Shown here piece by piece: positions 1 through 6,461 of a stretch of 10,153 bases of DNA. The number at the start of each line of letters is the position of its first letter. Position 1 is the first letter of the stretch. The notes under the pieces were generated by a model, which saw nothing but the letters and a program-made list of their open reading frames with translations, was not told the DNA's origin and searched no databases. The position numbers and the translations under genes are program-made. This DNA comes from Bacillota bacterium (GTDB lineage Bacteria; Bacillota_A; Clostridia; Peptostreptococcales; Anaerovoracaceae): positions 1 to 10,153 of the forward strand of contig JAFYLX010000123.1 in the NCBI GenBank assembly GCA_017556895.1, in the 5' to 3' direction.

Positions 1-638
1 CTCATGACCACATGGTATTCCCAGGCATGGTATATATCTCACATCCTTCAGAATATGGTACACTTTATACGAAGGCTGAACTAGCAGAAATACGTGAAAT
101 CTGTCAGAACTATGAGATTCCGTTATTCATTGACGGTGCACGCCTTGGATATGGACTTGCCAGCAAGCAGACAGACGTTACTCTAGCAGACATTGCTGAG
201 TACAGTGATGTTTTCTACATCGGCGGAACTAAGGTAGGTGCTCTTTGCGGAGAAGCGGTAGTTTTTACAAAGAACAACGCTCCTAAGCAGTTCGTGACTA
301 TGACTAAGCAGAGAGGTGCGATGCTTGCAAAAGGAAGACTTTTAGGTATACAATTTGACACACTGTTCACTGATGATTTATACTTAAAGATAAGTGATAA
401 TGCTATCGAGATGGCAGAAAAACTAAAAGAAATCCTACACAAAAAAGGATATAGATTTTTCCTTGAATCACCGACAAACCAGCAGTTTGTGTATTTAAAT
501 GACCAGCAGCTGGAAAGAATAAAAGGAAAAGTTTCATATAGCTTCTGGGAAGACACACCAGAGGGACTAATCGTAAGATTTGCGACAAGCTGGGCGACAA
601 CTTTAGACGACCTTGTTGCACTAGAAGAGATATTATAG
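1..638 (+). CDS. Threonine aldolase / beta-eliminating lyase family PLP enzyme (3' part)
   Basis: This is the C-terminal two-thirds (about 211 residues) of a fold-type I PLP enzyme. The frame is open to the window edge (codons from base 3), so the ATG at 12 is internal and the true start lies upstream. Visible landmarks are the PLP-ring aspartate in an IDGARLGYG segment (Asp codon 132-134) and the Schiff-base lysine in a GGTK motif (Lys codon 231-233), followed by the small C-terminal domain that ends at TAG 636-638. This arrangement matches low-specificity L-threonine aldolases, which cleave L-threonine or allo-threonine to glycine and acetaldehyde in the cytosol. Relatives in the same family act as tryptophanase or tyrosine phenol-lyase, but the DGARL context favours aldolase. 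The stop codon overlaps the ribosome binding site of gap, so the two genes are probably co-transcribed. The exact substrate is inferred. Confidence 0.85.
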   Translation, partial: HDHMVFPGMVYISHPSEYGTLYTKAELAEIREICQNYEIPLFIDGARLGYGLASKQTDVTLADIAEYSDVFYIGGTKVGALCGEAVVFTKNNAPKQFVTMTKQRGAMLAKGRLLGIQFDTLFTDDLYLKISDNAIEMAEKLKEILHKKGYRFFLESPTNQQFVYLNDQQLERIKGKVSYSFWEDTPEGLIVRFATSWATTLDDLVALEEIL

Positions 639-643
639 GAGGG
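637..643 (+). promoter_or_regulatory. gap ribosome binding site overlapping the upstream stop codon
   Basis: AGGAGGG at 637-643 is a near-perfect Shine-Dalgarno, seven bases before the gap ATG. Its first two bases are the last two of the aldolase TAG (636-638). Ribosomes ending the aldolase therefore finish on the gap initiation site, which suggests translational coupling. Confidence 0.85.
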
Positions 644-650
644 TTAGACA

Positions 651-1667
651 ATGACTAAAATTGCGATTAATGGATTTGGTAGAATTGGTAGACTTGCTTT
701 CAGACAGATTTTTGCAGATAAATCTATGGAAGTTGTAGCAATCAACGACTTAACAGATCCTGAAATGCTTGCTCACTTATTAAAGTACGACAGCGTTCAG
801 GGCAGATATAAAGGACATACAGTAACTTGGGATACTGATTCCATCACTGTAGACGGCAAGGACATTCCTGTTTACGCTGAGCAGGATGCTAAAAATTTAC
901 CTTGGAAAGAATTAGGCGTGGACATCGTACTTGAATGTACAGGTTTCTACACTACAAAGGCCAAATCACAGGCACATATCGATGCAGGCGCTAAGAAGGT
1001 AGTTATTTCTGCACCAGCAGGAGAAGACCTAAAGACTATCGTATACGGCACAAACCACGAAACTCTAACTGCAGACGACCATATCATTTCTGCAGCTTCT
1101 TGTACAACTAACTGCCTTGCTCCAATGGCGAAGGCTCTTAACAACTATCGTGAACTTCGTACAGGTTTCATGACAACAATTCACGCCTACACTGGTGACC
1201 AGATGATTCTTGACGGTCCTCACAGAAAGGGTGACTTAAGAAGAGCGAGAGCCGGTGCTATCAACATCGTTCCTAACAGCACAGGCGCTGCAAAGGCTAT
1301 TGGCCTTGTAATTCCTGAACTTGACGGCAAGCTAATCGGTTCCGCACAGAGAGTTCCGGTTCCAACAGGTTCCATCACAATTCTTGATGCTACACTAAAG
1401 GATGAGACTGATACTGTTTCTGTAGAAGGAATCAACGAAGCTATGAAGGCTGCAGCTAATGAATCCTTTGGATACACTGAAGAAGAACTAGTTTCCAGTG
1501 ATATCATCGGAATGGAATACGGTTCCTTATTCGATGCAACACAGACTCTAGCTCAGAGATGTGGTACAAACATTTATGAAGTAAGAGTAGTAGCTTGGTA
1601 TGACAACGAAAACAGCTATGTTTCTCAGATGGTTAGAACTATGAGATACTTAAAGCAGTTTGTATAA
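651..1667 (+). CDS. gap: Glyceraldehyde-3-phosphate dehydrogenase, type I
   Basis: A full-length 338-residue cytosolic glycolytic enzyme that converts glyceraldehyde 3-phosphate, NAD+ and phosphate to 1,3-bisphosphoglycerate. The N-terminal Rossmann fold opens with INGFGRIGR (residues 6-14), and an aspartate after the second strand (IND, residue 33) points to NAD rather than NADP. The catalytic loop SCTTNC carries Cys151, and His178 (TIHAYT) is the activating histidine. The conserved WYDNENSY segment is near the C terminus. The start is fixed by AGGAGGG at 637-643, seven bases before ATG. Only 12 bases separate it from the aldolase gene and no good promoter is visible in the gap. It is not next to pgk or tpi in this window, and a structured region with a terminator follows it. 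Confidence 0.98.
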   Translation: MTKIAINGFGRIGRLAFRQIFADKSMEVVAINDLTDPEMLAHLLKYDSVQGRYKGHTVTWDTDSITVDGKDIPVYAEQDAKNLPWKELGVDIVLECTGFYTTKAKSQAHIDAGAKKVVISAPAGEDLKTIVYGTNHETLTADDHIISAASCTTNCLAPMAKALNNYRELRTGFMTTIHAYTGDQMILDGPHRKGDLRRARAGAINIVPNSTGAAKAIGLVIPELDGKLIGSAQRVPVPTGSITILDATLKDETDTVSVEGINEAMKAAANESFGYTEEELVSSDIIGMEYGSLFDATQTLAQRCGTNIYEVRVVAWYDNENSYVSQMVRTMRYLKQFV

Positions 1668-1679
1668 AGAATTGATTTT

Positions 1680-1740
1680 GACTTCGCGATTCATCTAGGC
1701 TTGGACTTCGCGATTCATCTAGGCTTGGACTTCGCGATTC
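1680..1740. repeat. 24-bp tandem direct repeat, 2.5 copies
   Basis: Two perfect 24-bp units lie at 1680-1703 and 1704-1727, and the first 13 bases of a third are at 1728-1740. The unit begins GACTTCGCGATTC and ends CTAGGCTTG. It starts 13 bases after the gap stop codon. The unit is a multiple of three and is open in the gap frame, but no ribosome binding site precedes it, so it is best read as a non-coding minisatellite in the 3' untranslated region. Confidence 0.95.
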
Positions 1741-1774
1741 TCCCACTTTTGGAATACGGAATGATTTGGGAGAA
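1738..1774. repeat. Small inverted repeat downstream of gap
   Basis: TTCTCCCA at 1738-1745 is matched by its exact reverse complement TGGGAGAA at 1767-1774, across 21 bases. It has no T run, so it is not a standard terminator. The TCTCCC core recurs in the larger inverted repeat just downstream. Confidence 0.7.
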
Positions 1775-1776
1775 CG

Positions 1777-1993
1777 AAACACACTTTTTTCTCCCACACC
1801 TTCTGTAGGAGGTACACCACGGAGAAAAAAACATTATTTTAAAGAAAAAAGCGGACTTTGTCCGCTTTTTTTGACTTTTATTCGATTTTTATTCTCCCAT
1901 TTATTCGGCCACGTACGCTGAAAGGAGAAAGTTACTCGTTTTTTTCTCCGCCAGCAATGCCCTACAGGACGGGTGGGAGAAAAATTTGTGTTT
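1777..1993. repeat. 217-bp imperfect inverted repeat, MITE-like or structured 3' region
   Basis: The 56-base arms 1777-1832 and 1938-1993 align as reverse complements without gaps, with about 42 of 56 positions matching by eye. The best blocks are the innermost one (CGGAGAAAAAAAC at 1820-1832 against GTTTTTTTCTCCG at 1938-1950, 13/13), the CTCCCAC block (1791-1797 against 1973-1979) and CTGTAGG (1803-1809 against 1961-1967). The 105-base centre holds the bidirectional terminator. No transposase or obvious target-site duplication is visible. It could be a decayed non-autonomous mobile element or a long-stem RNA shared by the convergent transcripts. It fills most of the 351-base stretch between gap and the permease gene, which has no credible coding sequence. 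Confidence 0.7.
1845..1872. terminator. Bidirectional intrinsic terminator between convergent genes
   Basis: A GC-rich stem GCGGA/TCCGC (1851-1855 with 1861-1865) closes a five-base loop. It is flanked by six A on the left and seven T on the right, which extend the stem. Read on either strand, it gives a hairpin followed by a U run, so it can end both gap (+) and the permease transcript (-). Confidence 0.92.
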
Positions 1994-2018
1994 GAGCATG
2001 TAAGACTTATAGTATTTC

Positions 2019-3152
2019 CTACATAACCATCATTACAACAAGGTTTGCACCTAAGAAGATGATGTTTGCGATTGTGAAGATGATTAGGTATTTCATCTTC
2101 TGATTTGGTCTTTCTTTTGCCACATATTTATATGAGATAAGGCTGGCCATGGATGCGATCATTGTTCCAAGTCCGCCTAGGTTGCTTCCTACGATTAGGA
2201 GTTTCCAGCTCTGTGTGAAACCCGTTAGGAGAAGTACGGCCGGCACGTTACTGATTATCTGGCTGATTCCGATTGTAGCAAGCAATTCGTTGCCTGCAAC
2301 CATTTCGATGATGGCTTCGGATAACATAGGGATATGCTGCATATTTCCGACGAAGATAAAGAAGTTTACGAAAGTTAATAGCAGTGAATAATCAACATCT
2401 GCAAGGATTTCTTTATCGATGATTAATGTAAGCGCTACAACAACAACGGCTATGATACATACAGAGAATACTCTAGTTAGTGACAATAGGCAAAGTAAGA
2501 ACATTGCGCCGTAGAATAAGAACTTGCCCTTGCTTTCGTTATCGTGAAGCATAGCTCTCTGCTCTTCTGTACCGCCTTCGATGGTGATTTCGAGAGGCTT
2601 GTCTTTTTTAGCGTGGATGAAGAACATAAGTAGTCCGAAGGATACCAGTGCGTAAGGTAGAGTAATAGCTAGGAACTCTAGTGCACTAAATCCTGACTGG
2701 AAGTATAGATATATATTTTGAGGATTTCCGATTGGAGTAACCATGCTGCCAAGGTTTGCTGCGATAGTCTGAAGTACTACAACTGGAAGCAGTTTATCCT
2801 TCATTCCGGCCATATGTAATGTTTCGATTGCGAATGGTACAAAAGTGATTAAGGCTACGTCATTAGTAATGATCATGCTGGAAAAGAAGCAAGCCATGAT
2901 TAGTACAATCTCGATGGCACGCTGGCTTTTTACTTTTGATAATAGCATTTCGCCAAGTTTGCTGAATAATCCTAACGCTTTGAAACCTGCCATTACAATC
3001 ATAAGGGCAAGAAGAAGTGCTAGGGTATCCCAGTCTATGTAGTTTAGATAACCTAAACTTGGAGCAACGATAAATGATGAAGCGATTGCTAATACAAAGG
3101 TAATAACTAATAACGTTTCTTCTTTGAGCCACTGCTGGAATTTTAATAACAT
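2019..3152 (-). CDS. Ion-transporter superfamily permease (ArsB/NhaD/SLC13-like)
   Basis: A 377-residue polytopic membrane protein of about ten or more hydrophobic segments, arranged as two halves around a charged cytosolic loop at roughly residues 181-210. The first half has the family signature TNDVAL (96-101) followed by PIGNPQN (140-146). The second half has the mirrored SNVPAVLLL (301-309) and GSNLGGLGT (322-330). These repeated hairpin motifs are typical of the ArsB/NhaD/CitMHS ion-transporter group, which moves Na+ in exchange for H+, or carries arsenite or dicarboxylates. The substrate cannot be told from sequence. An in-frame upstream start at 3218 is unlikely because the predicted transcript begins near 3214. 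The ATG at 3152 has AGGAGA a few bases upstream. The gene is convergent with gap and divergent from the MFS gene. Confidence 0.85.
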   Translation of the reverse strand: MLLKFQQWLKEETLLVITFVLAIASSFIVAPSLGYLNYIDWDTLALLLALMIVMAGFKALGLFSKLGEMLLSKVKSQRAIEIVLIMACFFSSMIITNDVALITFVPFAIETLHMAGMKDKLLPVVVLQTIAANLGSMVTPIGNPQNIYLYFQSGFSALEFLAITLPYALVSFGLLMFFIHAKKDKPLEITIEGGTEEQRAMLHDNESKGKFLFYGAMFLLCLLSLTRVFSVCIIAVVVVALTLIIDKEILADVDYSLLLTFVNFFIFVGNMQHIPMLSEAIIEMVAGNELLATIGISQIISNVPAVLLLTGFTQSWKLLIVGSNLGGLGTMIASMASLISYKYVAKERPNQKMKYLIIFTIANIIFLGANLVVMMVM

Positions 3153-3191
3153 ATTCTCTCCTATTTCTCCTCTAAATTTACTCGTATTACA

Positions 3192-3208
3192 GTGTCTTGT
3201 TTTGACAC
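3192..3208. promoter_or_regulatory. Possible operator dyad at the permease transcription start
   Basis: GTGTC (3192-3196) and GACAC (3204-3208) are perfect inverted arms around seven bases, just inside the predicted permease transcript start. Its position would suit a repressor. The arms are short, so chance occurrence is possible. Confidence 0.3.
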
Positions 3209-3220
3209 ACAAACGCATAT

Positions 3221-3249
3221 ATTATACCACTTTTTGTACTAAAATTCAA
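3221..3249 (-). promoter_or_regulatory. Sigma-A type promoter of the permease gene
   Basis: On the minus strand TTGAAT (3244-3249) and TATAAT (3221-3226) are separated by exactly 17 bases (3227-3243). Transcription should start near 3214, giving a leader of about 60 bases before the ATG at 3152. Confidence 0.85.
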
Positions 3250-3274
3250 ACAATTTGTTTCCGCTGTAAGATGG

Positions 3275-3303
3275 TTGAAAACTAGGAGCAAAAGTTGTAA
3301 AAT
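3275..3303 (+). promoter_or_regulatory. Sigma-A type promoter of the MFS gene
   Basis: TTGAAA (3275-3280) and TAAAAT (3298-3303) are separated by 17 bases. The start would be near 3310, downstream of the in-frame TTG at 3309, so that TTG cannot be the translation start. The site is back-to-back with the permease promoter, leaving only 25 bases between the two -35 boxes. Confidence 0.8.
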
Positions 3304-3341
3304 ACCATTTGGAAAAGACAAACTACAAAGGATACATGACA

Positions 3342-4565
3342 ATGAAAAAGATTTTAAACGCAGAATATGGCGGAATTCATGCAACGTATTGGATGGCTTA
3401 TGCAGTAATATCAAGCTTTGCTTCCGCTTACTTATTAGATAGGGATTATACAAACTCAGAAATCGGTTTGATTCTGGCAGTAGGCAGCATCGTTGCTGTT
3501 TTTCTTCAGCCTTTTATGGCTGACTTTGCCGATAGAACTAAAAAAATATCTTTAATAGGAATTACTCAGGTTGTTACGATTTTCATAATGATAATGATGA
3601 TGTTTTGTTTCGTTATGGACAAGGCATCCATTGCGTTATCTGTGATTTTCGTAATGATGATAGCTTGGCATACGGCACTTCAGCCACTGTTTAACTCCTT
3701 AACATTCAAACTTGAAGAAAGTGGTCACAAGATTAATTTTGGCGTGTGTAGAGCGATGGGTTCCCTTGGATATTCACTTCTTTGTGCAGTGTTAGGTACA
3801 CTTGCCGAAAACTTCGGAACGCAGATTCTACCTCTTACAGGGGAAGTTACTCTATTAATGCTTCTTATCACCCTTTGCCTAACTAAGTCTCACTTCAAAA
3901 AGGCATGCAAGATGAGAGACGAGCTTGGGCAGGAACAGAGAGTTGCCGAAGCCGCTATAGATACACTTGTGGAACAAGAAGAAATCAACCTTGTACAGTT
4001 TATTAAGAGAAACAAACTGTTTTTACTTGTAAATATCGGCGTTGCCGGCATTTTCTTCAGTAATTCAATCTTCAACAGCTTCATGCTACAGATTGTCGAA
4101 AACGTCGGCGGTACTAGTGAGGACATGGGAAGAATCCTAGCAGTAATGGCTTTCCTTGAAATTCCACCGATGTTCTTGTTCGAAAGTGTACATAAGAAGG
4201 TATCATGTAAGAGACTGCTTCAGCTAGGTGCTATTTGTTTTACGCTGAAAATTCTGTGTGCGACTATTGCAGATAGCGTATTTATGGTATACGTTGCACA
4301 GCTATTCCAGCTTACATCCTTCGGCATTTTCTTACCAGCTATGGTTTGCTTTATCGATGAAATTATGGAAAAGGGAGAAGCCGTAAAGGGACAGGCTCTT
4401 TACACAATCATTACTACTGTAGCGACAATCTTTGCCAGCCTTGCGGGTGGTGTAATCCTTGACTTTAGCGGTGCATCATCACTGCTTTGGATTTCCACAA
4501 TCATTACGGGTCTAGGCGCATTGCTGTTCTGCTTAGTAATTGAAAGAGTGAAAGTAAAAAAATAG
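3342..4565 (+). CDS. Major facilitator superfamily transporter
   Basis: A protein of 407 residues with about twelve hydrophobic membrane segments in two halves, separated by a charged central loop with many Glu, Lys and Arg (around residues 185-220). The loop after the second segment carries DFADRTKK, an MFS motif A-like sequence. The opening YGGIHATYWMAYAVISSF and the overall pattern resemble the LacY/nucleoside-proton-symporter-like branch (MFS_1_like), but no substrate can be assigned. ATG 3342 was chosen because AAAGGA at 3327-3332 sits nine bases upstream. ATG 3336 would be too close at three bases, and TTG 3309 lies before the predicted transcript start. The gene is transcribed alone from its own promoter, divergent from the permease gene, and followed by a hairpin with a T run. 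Confidence 0.9.
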   Translation: MKKILNAEYGGIHATYWMAYAVISSFASAYLLDRDYTNSEIGLILAVGSIVAVFLQPFMADFADRTKKISLIGITQVVTIFIMIMMMFCFVMDKASIALSVIFVMMIAWHTALQPLFNSLTFKLEESGHKINFGVCRAMGSLGYSLLCAVLGTLAENFGTQILPLTGEVTLLMLLITLCLTKSHFKKACKMRDELGQEQRVAEAAIDTLVEQEEINLVQFIKRNKLFLLVNIGVAGIFFSNSIFNSFMLQIVENVGGTSEDMGRILAVMAFLEIPPMFLFESVHKKVSCKRLLQLGAICFTLKILCATIADSVFMVYVAQLFQLTSFGIFLPAMVCFIDEIMEKGEAVKGQALYTIITTVATIFASLAGGVILDFSGASSLLWISTIITGLGALLFCLVIERVKVKK

Positions 4566-4568
4566 AAT
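4540..4568 (+). promoter_or_regulatory. Probable promoter of the pdaA-like gene inside the MFS 3' end
   Basis: TTGAAA (4540-4545) and TAGAAT (4563-4568) have 17-base spacing. Transcription would begin near 4575, six bases before the hairpin that covers the next gene's ribosome binding site. It looks like a sigma-A promoter, not the sigma-G type expected for a forespore pdaA. Confidence 0.6.
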
Positions 4569-4580
4569 ACATAAAACAAA

Positions 4581-4616
4581 ATCACCTTGCGTAAGTTTAC
4601 GAGAGGTGATTTTTTT
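4581..4616 (+). terminator. Terminator-like hairpin overlapping the pdaA ribosome binding site
   Basis: ATCACCT (4581-4587) pairs with AGGTGAT (4604-4610), and an inner CGTAA/TTACG stem (4590-4594 with 4597-4601) extends the hairpin. It is preceded by A residues and followed by a T run, so it can terminate the MFS transcript. The same 3' arm contains GAGGTGA (4603-4609), the Shine-Dalgarno for ATG 4617, so the folded form would also hide that site. Confidence 0.75.
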
Positions 4617-5465
4617 ATGAGCAAAAAAATAATTTATAGTTTTATTATAGTAGCTATGATTGGAATCAGCATGTGGGCCCTTATTATTGGGTATGTTGGA
4701 AGCGGGACGGGCGTGATAATGTCTAATGCAATTACGACATCAGGGGAGAATGCTGAGGGAAATTGGGGATTGTCCTTTCAGGCAGAGGGCAAAGCTCCGA
4801 TAGGCAATGCAACGATAGAAGAACTCAAAAAATATAATGCCTATTATATAGACGATAAAATTGGTGGGCATGTGGATGATAAAAAGGCTATAAAAAAGGT
4901 ATATTTAACTTTTGATGCAGGATATGAGAATGGGTATACGGAGAGGATTTTAGACGTACTAAAAGGCGAAAAGGTGCCTGCAACTTTTTTTCTCGTTGGA
5001 GATTATATAAAATCAAATCCTGACATTGTAAAACGGATGGTAAATGAAGGGCATATTGTTGGAAACCATACCATGACACATCCTGATATGGCCATAATAA
5101 CGGATAAGGATGACTTTAAGAAAGAACTTGAGGACCTAGAGTCCATATATGAATCGACAACTGGCGAAAAGATGAAGAAACTATATAGGCCGCCACAAGG
5201 AAAATACAGCGAGGCTAACTTGCAGCTGGCAAAAGAGATGGGATATACGACTTTCTTTTGGAGTCTTGCGTACGTAGATTGGTACGTGGATGATCAGCCA
5301 ACTCGAGAAGACGCTTTAAGTGTATTAAATTCGAGGATTCATGACGGAGCGATAGTTCTACTTCATAGTACATCGAAGACCAACTGTGAAATATTAGAAG
5401 AATTGATTCGGGGATGGAAACAGGAAGGATACAGTTTCGAATCCCTAGAATCTATAATTGATTAG
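4617..5465 (+). CDS. pdaA: Polysaccharide deacetylase, PdaA-like (spore cortex muramic lactam type)
   Basis: A protein of 282 residues with one N-terminal membrane anchor or uncleaved signal (about residues 5-27), then a short linker and a CE4 NodB-type deacetylase domain (about 94-282). The motifs visible are TFDAGYENGY (98-107) with catalytic Asp100, the metal-binding HTMTH (His151, His155), RPPQGKYS (191-198) and the LLH histidine (His250). The second Asp of the usual TFDDG is replaced by Ala, and TFD(A/N)GYENG is the form typical of the PdaA subgroup. In Bacillus subtilis PdaA removes the N-acetyl group from muramic acid as a step toward muramic delta-lactam in spore cortex. The same role here is inferred and would imply a sporulating lineage. 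GAGGTGA (4603-4609) with a seven-base spacer supports ATG 4617 over an in-frame TTG at 4587. Confidence 0.85.
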   Translation: MSKKIIYSFIIVAMIGISMWALIIGYVGSGTGVIMSNAITTSGENAEGNWGLSFQAEGKAPIGNATIEELKKYNAYYIDDKIGGHVDDKKAIKKVYLTFDAGYENGYTERILDVLKGEKVPATFFLVGDYIKSNPDIVKRMVNEGHIVGNHTMTHPDMAIITDKDDFKKELEDLESIYESTTGEKMKKLYRPPQGKYSEANLQLAKEMGYTTFFWSLAYVDWYVDDQPTREDALSVLNSRIHDGAIVLLHSTSKTNCEILEELIRGWKQEGYSFESLESIID

Positions 5466-5477
5466 GCGTTCTGTTCT

Positions 5478-5505
5478 TTGTTTTTTGCCTTTTTTATAGT
5501 ATAAT
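5478..5505 (+). promoter_or_regulatory. Promoter of the nuclease gene
   Basis: A perfect -10 box TATAAT (5500-5505) lies 16 bases after a weak -35 (TTGTTT, 5478-5483). The start near 5512 leaves only about nine bases before the ATG at 5521, but about 27 before the TTG at 5539. Confidence 0.65.
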
Positions 5506-5526
5506 AGTGTAACAAATTGTATGGAA

Positions 5527-5541
5527 AAGGTGACAAAATTG
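5527..5541 (+). promoter_or_regulatory. Ribosome binding site that decides a TTG start
   Basis: AAGGTGA (5527-5533) lies five bases before the TTG at 5539-5541. The in-frame ATG at 5521 has no Shine-Dalgarno within the predicted transcript. The TTG start also removes six residues ahead of a normal lipoprotein signal. Confidence 0.7.
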
Positions 5542-6414
5542 AAGAAATATTTAGTTATATTATTAAGTATATTGATGGTGCTAACTTGCGCATGTAGTAC
5601 TCTGGACGAGGGAGGAAGCATAGACTATGGCGATACTTACATAGACTTAGAGAGTATTCCGGAATATTCAGGACACAAATATGTGATTTTGAATGATAAT
5701 ATTCCTGAGTTTACTGAGGAAGACCTTCAGCAAGATGCCTTCGAATATTATAGTGAACTTGATAAATATGGAAGATGCGGTGTTGCTTACGCTATGCTTG
5801 GAAGAGAACTTATGCCGACTGGACCTCGTGAGAGCATCAGCGATATCAAGCCTACCGGCTGGAAAACAGCACCTTACGAAGACTTAATTACAGATGTGTA
5901 TCTATATAATAGATCCCATTTAATTGCTCATTCTTTGGCGGGCGAAAATGCAAACCCTCAAAACCTAATCACGGGTACAGATTATATGAATAAGCAGGGT
6001 ATGCTGCCTTTCGAAGAGGATGTACTTTGGTATATTCGTAATACTGGAAACCACGTAATGTACAGGGTTACACCTGTTTTCCACGATGATGAACTGGTAG
6101 CCAGAGGCGTGCAGATGGAAGCTTATTCTGTCGAAGACGATGGTGAGGAAATTTGTTTCAACGTCTACATCTATAACGTACAGCCGGGTGTCGAAATCGA
6201 TTACGAGACAGGTGAGAACTGGCGTGATGCCGACTATTATGAAGACGATGAGGCTGTAGGAATGTATATTCTCAACACTTCCAGCATGAAGTTCCACTAT
6301 GATGGTTGTGACGGGGCATACAATATGAATTCCAATAACAGAAAGGTTTACGAAGGCCCTAGAAGCGTTCTAATCAATCAGGGATACGAACCATGCGGTA
6401 ACTGCAGACCATAA
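5539..6414 (+). CDS. Secreted lipoprotein DNA/RNA non-specific endonuclease with a C-terminal Cys/His domain
   Basis: A protein of 291 residues from TTG 5539 (297 if the ATG at 5521 is used). It starts with MKKYLVILLSILMVL and an atypical lipobox TCAC, with Cys19 the likely lipid anchor, so it should sit outside the membrane. The nuclease domain (about 45-218) has NRSHLIAHSLAG with catalytic His127 in place of the usual DRGH, then NPQNLITGTDYMN, which is characteristic of the EndA/NucA-type ββα-metal nucleases of Firmicutes. These degrade extracellular DNA and, in streptococci, act in DNA uptake. The C-terminal 50 residues carry HxxxC (His253, Cys257) and CGNC (Cys286, Cys289), probably a zinc site like the Ada N-terminal fold. 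Whether the role here is competence, nutrition or defence is not shown. The gene has its own promoter. Confidence 0.9.
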   Translation: MKKYLVILLSILMVLTCACSTLDEGGSIDYGDTYIDLESIPEYSGHKYVILNDNIPEFTEEDLQQDAFEYYSELDKYGRCGVAYAMLGRELMPTGPRESISDIKPTGWKTAPYEDLITDVYLYNRSHLIAHSLAGENANPQNLITGTDYMNKQGMLPFEEDVLWYIRNTGNHVMYRVTPVFHDDELVARGVQMEAYSVEDDGEEICFNVYIYNVQPGVEIDYETGENWRDADYYEDDEAVGMYILNTSSMKFHYDGCDGAYNMNSNNRKVYEGPRSVLINQGYEPCGNCRP

Positions 6415-6461
6415 TTAGATTGTTAGAAACTAGAAAAACGAAAGAACAGAGGGAATAATAT

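Noticed and set aside
613..636. A possible separate gap promoter (TTGTTG with TATTAT)
   Set aside because: Spacing is only 12 bases. The -10-like sequence is also the coding end of the aldolase gene.
1680..1740. CRISPR array
   Set aside because: The repeats are directly abutting with no spacers and only 2.5 copies, so this is a simple tandem repeat.
2915..2930. A second sigma-54-like element (TGGCAC followed by GCTGGCTTTT)
   Set aside because: The -24 half matches but no TTGC follows at the required spacing, and it lies inside the permease gene on the opposite strand.
4548..4576. A sigma-G type promoter for the pdaA-like gene
   Set aside because: Only a partial -10 match (ACATAAAA) and a poor -35 were found. 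The sigma-A-like pair at 4540-4568 fits much better.
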